Shown here: in pieces, positions 1-4,314 of the stretch
Numbering within the stretch: position 1 is the first letter of the stretch
Layout: each line of letters starts with the position of its first letter
Assembly: GCA_003542955.1 (NCBI GenBank)
Contig: DPJP01000141.1
Location: 28,790-35,549 of the forward strand
DNA: 6,760 bases
Source: Armatimonadota bacterium
GTDB taxonomy: Bacteria; Armatimonadota; Zipacnadia; Zipacnadales; UBA11051
Direction of reading: 5' to 3'
The notes under the pieces: model-generated
The model's database searches: none
What the model saw: only the letters and a program-made list of their open reading frames with translations
Told to the model about the DNA's origin: nothing
Translations under genes and position numbers: made by a program

Positions 1-796
1 CCGCGGGAGTTGGCATGATGTCGGCATCCGTCCACGGCACCAGCCGCGAGTAGCCGGGCGCTTGTGCCATCACATGATGCAGAAACAGGTCCTGGATCAC
101 CTGCCGCGTGGGGCCGAGGTTCTCCTGCTCCATGGTGGGCCGGAGGTTATCGGTGATAGTCAGTTCGGCAACCTCGGAGAGCGTCTCCTCAATGGCCGCG
201 CGGGCGTCGGTATTGCCCGCGAAGATGATCGGCAGGCGGTACTTCGCGCCCAGCCGGGCGGTCGGGTTGGCGGCGGCGACCAGCTCGGCCATCTCGATCA
301 CCCTGCGTTGCTCACCGCCGTCGACGCCCCCGGAGATGAGGATCATGTCGGGCCGGAGCCGGCGCATCCGCTCGATGCGCTCATGCGGCTCGCGACCGTC
401 ATCGAGCGCGAGCACATCCATGACAATGGCTCCGGCGCCCAGCGCGGCGCGCTCCGCGGATTCAGCCGTCATGCGCCGCACCAGCCCGACGACCATGATC
501 TGCAGCCCGCCGCCCGCCGAGCTGGTGGACAGGTACATGTCCACGCCGCGAGAGCCCTCCGCCGGGCGGATGATGTCATCGCCCTGCAGCAGCTCCAGCC
601 CGGTGAGGTCCTCGAGCTCGCTGACGGCGTTGAGCACCCCGCGCGTGACATCCTCGTGGGGGGCTTCGACGGTCGTGGGGGCCTCGCCGCGGGCAACGAG
701 ACGGTAGCCATCATCGCGCTTCTCGATGAGGATAGCCTTCGTCGTCGTCGAGCCACAATCCGTGGCCAGAACACGATTGAACTCAGTATCGGCCAT
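1..796 (-). CDS. MutL-family ATPase (glutamate mutase reactivating-factor type), 3' end outside window
   Basis: The frame is open from ATG at 796 to the window edge, giving 265 visible residues. The N-terminus carries an actin/Hsp70-type phosphate-1 loop, ATDCGSTTTKA (residues 11-21). Further family-like blocks are STSSAGGGLQIMVVGLV (90-106), ERAALGAGA (115-123), ILISGGVDGG (152-161) and IIFAGNTDAR (190-199). These match the MutL/GlmL family, whose members use ATP to reactivate adenosylcobalamin-dependent mutases such as glutamate mutase or ornithine aminomutase. Family members are usually about 450 residues or longer, so the C-terminal part lies outside. An AGGGA site sits 5 nt before the ATG. 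The gene follows a small unknown gene by 26 bp and is probably co-transcribed with it. No mutase subunit is visible, so the cellular client is unknown. The family call is fairly sure; the specific role in mutase repair is inference. Confidence 0.85.
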   Translation of the reverse strand, partial: MADTEFNRVLATDCGSTTTKAILIEKRDDGYRLVARGEAPTTVEAPHEDVTRGVLNAVSELEDLTGLELLQGDDIIRPAEGSRGVDMYLSTSSAGGGLQIMVVGLVRRMTAESAERAALGAGAIVMDVLALDDGREPHERIERMRRLRPDMILISGGVDGGEQRRVIEMAELVAAANPTARLGAKYRLPIIFAGNTDARAAIEETLSEVAELTITDNLRPTMEQENLGPTRQVIQDLFLHHVMAQAPGYSRLVPWTDADIMPTPA

Positions 797-822
797 GGCG
801 TCCCTGATCGTCGGGCACGCGC

Positions 823-1143
823 TCACCCATCAGTATCGGGTGTGCGTTGCCCGCGCCTCTCCTCCGCGGCCTCCAGCCGAGCGATGACCCACTCGACGTT
901 GTCGCGGTCCTCGAGACCCTCCGCAATGAGCCGGTAGTCTCCCGGCGAGCAGAGGGCAGTGATGAACGGCTCGAAAAAGAGCATGCTCTGGCTTGCGACA
1001 AAGCTCAAGGGCTTGCCGGCCTCGAGCGTGAAGATGGCGATGGCGCCGAGGCTGCGTTCGCTCAGCCTGTCTGCCAACCGCCCGAGAGCTTCGCGCTGGG
1101 CCTGCCTCTGTTCATCCACTTGTGGAGCCTGCGGATTTGACAT
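823..1143 (-). CDS. Conserved-looking small soluble protein of unknown function (106 aa)
   Basis: I do not recognise a family. The 106-residue product has no signal peptide or membrane segment. Residues 8-32 are rich in Q, R, E and L and are probably helical. A hydrophobic core follows (residues 32-64, including GAIAIFTLEAGKPLSF and MLFFEPFITAL). A charged helix with VEWVIARLEAAEERR (83-97) and a polar tail complete it. ATG at 1143 is chosen because compositional sense begins there. The open frame extends upstream to 1284, but that stretch is antisense-like Ser/Arg/Gly-rich sequence shadowing the neighbouring gene. A GGGAG lies 13 nt upstream, a long spacing, so translation may depend on coupling to the upstream gene, which it overlaps by 32 bp. 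The MutL-type ATPase gene begins 26 bp downstream. Position suggests a shared function with both neighbours, but the sequence itself reveals no activity. Confidence 0.75.
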   Translation of the reverse strand: MSNPQAPQVDEQRQAQREALGRLADRLSERSLGAIAIFTLEAGKPLSFVASQSMLFFEPFITALCSPGDYRLIAEGLEDRDNVEWVIARLEAAEERRGQRTPDTDG

Positions 1144-1558
1144 GCCGATGCACAAACTCCCGGACGGCCTGGCTGTTGTGCTCGAAGCGCAGGTAGACGC
1201 CCCTGTGCCGCGCCGCCCACGTGAGCCGACTGCTCGGGCTGAGCAGGAGTCCCTCATGGTCCTCGAAGCAGACGGCAAAGCCATCCCACGACCGCCGAAG
1301 TGACGACAGCGGCGTTCGCAGACCGACGCCCTCCGCGTCGAGCCGGTAGCGCGTCGGCAGGTAGTAGCTCACAGTGGCAACAAAGAGCCCCCCTGTGACC
1401 ATCACACCATACCATGGGCTCTGGTAGACGAGCACGGCGCCGACCGACAGCCCCAGGATCAGGGCCGCGACGATGATCGAGAGCACCGGCCGGCGACGTG
1501 CGGGCCAGACCGTCCACTCCAGAGCCGTGTCACCCCCGTCGGTCTGCGCCTGCGTCAT
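1112..1558 (-). CDS. Two-helix membrane protein with PH-like cytosolic domain
   Basis: The 148-residue product has a short polar N-terminus and an RRR patch (21-23). Two hydrophobic segments (about 25-45 and 48-67) are joined by a tight turn containing QSPWYG. A C-terminal soluble domain (about 68-140) begins YRLDAEGVGLRTPLSSLRRSW, has a central FEDHEGLLLSPS stretch and ends in an amphipathic helix, AVREFVHRHV. This layout, two helices followed by a compact beta domain with a Y-R-L-D-x-E-G-V opening, is typical of small bacterial PH-like membrane proteins. I assign the fold by pattern, not by a search. AGGG lies 7 nt before the ATG. It is the first gene of the leftward unit, and its last 32 bp overlap the start of the next gene. 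Arginine-rich flanks suggest the PH-like domain is cytosolic, where it could recruit the downstream products; that is inference. Confidence 0.8.
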   Translation of the reverse strand: MTQAQTDGGDTALEWTVWPARRRPVLSIIVAALILGLSVGAVLVYQSPWYGVMVTGGLFVATVSYYLPTRYRLDAEGVGLRTPLSSLRRSWDGFAVCFEDHEGLLLSPSSRLTWAARHRGVYLRFEHNSQAVREFVHRHVKSAGSTSG

Positions 1559-1768
1559 GTGTGTGCCCTGCCGTGCCCTCGGGCCGTCGTGCGTCTGTGG
1601 ATTGACTCATTCGCCGATACTGGAGGACTTCCTTCACGAAGCGACGGCCGCTGACCCACTTCCCCCCGCCGACCCGCATCTCCTGCCCGGCCTCTCTGCG
1701 GGGAGGACTGGCGCGCGCACCGCGGAAATGACGCCTCGCCGGCCATCTCGCCCAACGGGAGCACAGCC
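1559..1768. promoter_or_regulatory. Divergent intergenic region, presumed promoters for both directions
   Basis: These 210 bp separate the leftward three-gene unit from the rightward sugar isomerase gene, so both should be transcribed from here. I see no convincing sigma-70 pair. TTGACT (1602-1607) and GATACT (1616-1621) occur on the plus strand, but only 8 nt apart. A small hairpin, CCTCTC-TGCG-GGGAGG (1691-1706, one G-T pair), lies in the presumed isomerase leader. No obvious operator repeat was found. The assignment rests on gene orientation alone. Confidence 0.4.
1757..1761 (+). promoter_or_regulatory. Ribosome binding site of the sugar isomerase gene
   Basis: GGGAG ends 7 nt before ATG 1769, a standard spacing. 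It supports this start, which also gives a full-length first beta strand (PIIAIYNF) for the TIM barrel. Confidence 0.6.
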
Positions 1769-2569
1769 ATGGAGCCGATCATCGCCATCTACAACTTCTG
1801 CGAGCAGGACTTCGAGGCATTCTGCCAAAACGGGGCTGCGGCAGGCTTCACCCGCGCGGGTGTCGGCTTCTTCCGCGGCTACCTCGACCTGCCGCTGGAG
1901 AGCCTCTCCGAAGAGCAGTTCTCCTATGTCCGCAACACACTCGATGATGCCGGCCTCGAGTTGATCACCATCTTCGGCGGCGTCAACCTCCTGGCCGATG
2001 ACGGCGAGGAGCTGCTCATCGCCAAGCTCAACGCCGCGGCGAAGTTCGGCGTGCACACCTACGACACCGGCAGCTTCGGCTTTGCCGACAAGTCGGTCGA
2101 GCAAATCAAGCAGGACACCGCAACCTTCGTCGAGCGCATCCGCCGCGCGGGGGATGTCGCCGACTCGCTTGATATCACCATCTGCCTCGAGACCCATGGC
2201 GGATATACGGGCGACGCGGATAGCTGCCTGCAGGCGATGGCCGACATCAACCACGACCGCGTGCGGTTGGCATACGACCCGGCGAACTTCCTCTTCTATG
2301 AGGGGAAGCGGCCGGAGGCGCGGCTCGAGGAGCTTGTGCCCTTCATCGGGCACACGCACCTGAAGGACCATCGCGGGGCAAAGGGCAACCCGGACTTCCC
2401 GCTCGTCGGGCAGGGGGAGGTCAACTACGAGTTCCTGTTGCCGAGGCTCTGGGAGCTTGGCTACCGCGGCGCCTACACGCTCGAGCGCTCACCGGGCGAC
2501 ACCGTCGAGCAGCGCGCCGAGTCGATGAAGCAGGCCTACGCGCTGATGAGCAGACTGCTGGGGGGATAG
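1769..2569 (+). CDS. Sugar phosphate isomerase/epimerase-type TIM barrel (AP endonuclease 2 superfamily)
   Basis: The 266-residue protein is the normal length for the xylose-isomerase-like/AP-endonuclease-2 TIM-barrel superfamily. Most such stand-alone enzymes isomerise or epimerise keto sugars, inositol derivatives or hydroxypyruvate, using a divalent metal. Expected metal-site positions are present: E141 in ICLETHGG, D170 in LAYDPANF, H195/H197 in GHTHLKDH and E239 in YTLERSPGD. The PLVGQGEVNY segment (211-220) is the usual loop before the last strands. There is no signal peptide, so it should be cytosolic. The gene stands alone on the plus strand, divergent from the MutL-type unit and convergent with the DUF402 gene. 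No transporter, kinase or oxidoreductase nearby hints at its substrate. The superfamily call is secure; the substrate is unknown. Confidence 0.92.
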   Translation: MEPIIAIYNFCEQDFEAFCQNGAAAGFTRAGVGFFRGYLDLPLESLSEEQFSYVRNTLDDAGLELITIFGGVNLLADDGEELLIAKLNAAAKFGVHTYDTGSFGFADKSVEQIKQDTATFVERIRRAGDVADSLDITICLETHGGYTGDADSCLQAMADINHDRVRLAYDPANFLFYEGKRPEARLEELVPFIGHTHLKDHRGAKGNPDFPLVGQGEVNYEFLLPRLWELGYRGAYTLERSPGDTVEQRAESMKQAYALMSRLLGG

Positions 2570-2610
2570 GTGGGGCAGGGGCCTCACGTGACACCGCACG
2601 GCTGACCGCA

Positions 2611-2661
2611 CAGACGCCGCTGCCTCGATGCTCTCGATACGTGCACTCGAGCATGCGTCTG
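2611..2661. terminator. Possible bidirectional terminator between convergent genes
   Basis: CAGACGC (2611-2617) pairs with GCGTCTG (2655-2661), and ATGCTC (2628-2633) pairs with GAGCAT (2649-2654). The two right arms are contiguous, while the left arms are separated by 10 nt that would bulge out. The element lies between the stop codons of two convergent genes (2569 and 2666), where a shared terminator is expected. There is no T-tract on either side, so an intrinsic terminator is uncertain. Confidence 0.35.
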
Positions 2662-2665
2662 CGTC

Positions 2666-3142
2666 TCACGCCCTCCGCCACAGCGGCGGGGCGGAGGCGT
2701 CGAGGTCGGTGGCGATCTCGCGGCCCAGCGCGCGGATGCGGTCAATCTCCTCCGGCTGCAGGAGGCCCCGCGCCTCCGCTTCATCCAGTTCATCGTCATC
2801 AAGCAGGACCGGCTGCTCTCCGGCAGGGTGCCAGATGTCCAGCAGCAGGTCGGTATACTCGACCTCCGTGTCACGGATGAGCACCGGGGTGGTGATGTGG
2901 ATGAGGTCGGCGAGCGGACGGCCGTCGGGGAGGTACATCTCCCACCAGATCGAGCATGCGCCCTCGATGCAATGCGCCAGCGTCACGCTGCCGGCCGGGA
3001 TGGGAGTGTCGGAGACGCGCATGTCGCGGTCGTTGACATAGCGCAGGATGACGTAGCCGCTCTCGCGCCGGTGCAGTTGGCACGCGAAGCGCTGGGTGTC
3101 CTTGAGGATGCGATGCTTGATCTCCGTGACGGTCTGGGCCAT
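2666..3142 (-). CDS. DUF402-family protein, possible nucleoside di-/triphosphatase-like fold
   Basis: The 158-residue product shows DUF402-like features. A beta-rich N-terminal half includes SIWWEMYLPDGRPLADLIHI (64-83). Then come VEYTDLLLDIW (94-104, acidic D98 and D102) and VLLDDDELDEAEARGLL (112-128). The C-terminal helix contains EIDRIRALGREI. Characterised DUF402 proteins (FomD and staphylococcal homologues) hydrolyse nucleoside di- or triphosphates using a metal held by conserved acidic residues of this kind. No signal peptide or membrane segment is seen. ATG 3142 is preferred because GAGG lies 7 nt before it. GTG 3148 in the same frame would add two residues, with GGGAG 6 nt upstream, and cannot be excluded. 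The gene sits just past a strong terminator of the neighbouring unit, so it needs its own promoter or readthrough. The substrate is unknown. Confidence 0.82.
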   Translation of the reverse strand: MAQTVTEIKHRILKDTQRFACQLHRRESGYVILRYVNDRDMRVSDTPIPAGSVTLAHCIEGACSIWWEMYLPDGRPLADLIHITTPVLIRDTEVEYTDLLLDIWHPAGEQPVLLDDDELDEAEARGLLQPEEIDRIRALGREIATDLDASAPPLWRRA

Positions 3143-3149
3143 GTGCACA

Positions 3150-3153
3150 CCTC
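3150..3153 (-). promoter_or_regulatory. Ribosome binding site deciding the DUF402 gene start
   Basis: On the minus strand GAGG ends 7 nt before ATG 3142. Just upstream, TCCCG-CCC-CGGGA (3156-3168) can form a five-pair hairpin. It would hide the alternative GGGAG site serving GTG 3148 but leave GAGG exposed, favouring the ATG start. Confidence 0.45.
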
Positions 3154-3180
3154 ACTCCCGGGGCGGGACCGGACACGGAA

Positions 3181-3209
3181 AGGGCCGGCGACATGATGTC
3201 TCCGGCCCT
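3181..3209 (-). terminator. Hairpin terminator of the peptidase-lipoprotein unit
   Basis: AGGGCCGG (3181-3188) pairs perfectly with CCGGCCCT (3202-3209). Inside, after a single mismatch, GACA (3190-3193) pairs with TGTC (3197-3200) around a 3-nt loop. The hairpin begins 25 bp past the lipoprotein stop. On the minus strand it is followed by a short pyrimidine run (TTTCC), consistent with a weak-tailed intrinsic terminator. On the plus strand no T-run follows, so it should work mainly leftward. Confidence 0.65.
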
Positions 3210-3234
3210 CTGGATTCGGTGAAGCTCAATCGGT

Positions 3235-4254
3235 CTACAGCCCCGGCGGGGGTCCGGGCTCGTCGATGCCGGCCACCGTCACATCCTGGAAGTCGGATGT
3301 CGTCTTGGCGCCGCCGTTATCCTCCGCGGTCACCCGGATGCTGTAGGTGAGCGCGCGGGTGGCGTCCTCCTGGCTCTGGCGGATGGTGTTGGGGTCAATG
3401 GTGACATTGGCCCGGAATGTCCCGTCCTTGGTGCTGGTGCCCGAGACAAGCGGGAGAACCTGCGTGGTCACGTTGTTGAGCGGGTCGACGATCTCGGCCA
3501 CGACGCCGTTGTTCTTGAGCCCGTCCCCGTCATTGACTGCAGTCGTCACTGTCACGGTGCCACCCGAGGAGGGCAGGCTGGTCGGGTTGACCAGCATTGT
3601 TGTGATCTGGGGCGGCCTGGATGCCGTGACCGTCACGTTGGCCTGGTCGGAGATGCTGCCGATGGTTGCGACAACCGTGGCAGTGCCGACAGTCAGACCG
3701 GTGAACTTGCCGTTGACATCAATGACGCCGATGGAGCCGGTCAGGTACCAGGTCGGCTGGACGTTCAGGTAGCCACCGGCGCCCTGGACCGTTGCGGCAA
3801 ACTGAATCTCGCCGTTGCGGTCTATCGCGGCGACGCTGGGATTGATGAGGATGGTGTAGGGCTGGCCGAGGGCGATGGGCAGAACCGCAACCGTGACCGC
3901 GGTCGTCTCGTCCTTGGCGATGCCGATGCCCGATACCCTCTGCGTCGAGTATGTGGGATCGCTGATGCTCTCGATGGTCAGCGTGACGGTACCCGCGCCG
4001 ACCGGCACATTGAGGATGGTGAAGTCGCCCTGAGCGTCGGCGACGGCGCTCTGCCCGCTGGAGACGGTGATCCTGCTGCCGGGGAGACTGGCCGCGGGAT
4101 TGTCGGCCTTGACCACTCTCCCGGTGATTGTGCCGGTATCGGGAACTATGATCGGGGGCGCACCACCATTACCCCCTCCACCGCAACCGGGAATCATCGA
4201 GACGACGAGGACCACCAGAACAGCCGTTATCGCCAGGCGGCTCCGCAACGACAT
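3235..4254 (-). CDS. Secreted lipoprotein with carboxypeptidase-regulatory-like and Ig-like domains
   Basis: The 339-residue product starts with MSLRSR and a hydrophobic stretch (8-20) leading to IPGC, a lipobox with C24 as the acylation site, then a flexible Gly-rich linker. Domain 1 (about 41-125) starts GTITGRVVKADNPAA and contains VADAQGDFTILNVPVG, typical of carboxypeptidase-regulatory-like beta sandwiches. Domain 2 (about 131-211) has the BIG2-like pattern INPSVAAIDRNGEIQFAATV, then GKFTGLTVGTATVVATIG. Domain 3 (about 215-329) is another Ig-like beta sandwich, ending RVTAEDNGGAKTTSDFQDVTV. The C-terminus, EPGPPPGL, is a short Pro/Gly tail. AAAGGG lies 10 nt before the ATG. No enzymatic motif is seen, so a structural, adhesive or surface-binding role is likely. 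It follows the subtilase gene by 53 bp on the same strand, so the two are probably co-expressed at the envelope. Confidence 0.87.
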   Translation of the reverse strand: MSLRSRLAITAVLVVLVVSMIPGCGGGGNGGAPPIIVPDTGTITGRVVKADNPAASLPGSRITVSSGQSAVADAQGDFTILNVPVGAGTVTLTIESISDPTYSTQRVSGIGIAKDETTAVTVAVLPIALGQPYTILINPSVAAIDRNGEIQFAATVQGAGGYLNVQPTWYLTGSIGVIDVNGKFTGLTVGTATVVATIGSISDQANVTVTASRPPQITTMLVNPTSLPSSGGTVTVTTAVNDGDGLKNNGVVAEIVDPLNNVTTQVLPLVSGTSTKDGTFRANVTIDPNTIRQSQEDATRALTYSIRVTAEDNGGAKTTSDFQDVTVAGIDEPGPPPGL

Positions 4255-4274
4255 GCAGTGTCAGCCCTTTCTTG

Positions 4275-4290
4275 GTGCCCGCGCGGGCAC
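4275..4290 (-). repeat. Perfect 16-bp palindrome between peptidase and lipoprotein genes
   Basis: GTGCCCGCGCGGGCAC reads identically on both strands and can fold as a six-pair GC-rich stem with a GCGC loop. On the minus strand it ends 4 nt before the AAAGGG ribosome binding site of the lipoprotein gene. No T-run follows, so it does not look like a terminator. An mRNA stability or processing element, or a dyad operator, are possible readings. Confidence 0.5.
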
Positions 4291-4301
4291 GGCCGAAGCG
4301 C

Positions 4302-4314
4302 CAGGTGTCACCTG
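4302..4314 (-). repeat. Inverted repeat spanning the peptidase stop codon
   Basis: CAGGTG (4302-4307) and CACCTG (4309-4314) form a perfect six-pair dyad around one base. The peptidase stop codon (4308-4310) lies at its centre. A one-base loop cannot form as such, so a hairpin would lose its inner pairs. It may be chance. Confidence 0.3.

Noticed and set aside
62..937. Long plus-strand open frame of 291 codons
   Set aside because: It lies antisense to the MutL-type ATPase gene. Its translation is low-complexity Arg/Ala/Gly/His-rich sequence with no recognisable domain, and it runs into the next gene. It is a high-GC shadow frame.
1144..1284. N-terminal extension of the 106-residue protein's open frame
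   Set aside because: The extra 47 codons are Ser/Arg/Gly-rich and fully antiphase to the better-supported membrane protein gene; no ribosome binding site supports a start at 1284.
1602..1621. TTGACT ... GATACT as a sigma-70 promoter
   Set aside because: The two hexamers are separated by only 8 nt, far from the 16-18 nt needed, and no alternative partner at correct spacing was found for either.
3181..3209. Palindrome as an operator or attachment site
   Set aside because: Its position just past a stop codon, its long GC-rich stem and the short T-run on the minus strand fit a terminator better, and no second copy occurs in the window.
3347..3772. Plus-strand open frame of 141 codons with hydrophobic Val/Thr-rich product
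   Set aside because: It is antisense to the lipoprotein gene; the Val/Thr pattern mirrors the complementary beta-strand codons. No ribosome binding site or family match was seen.
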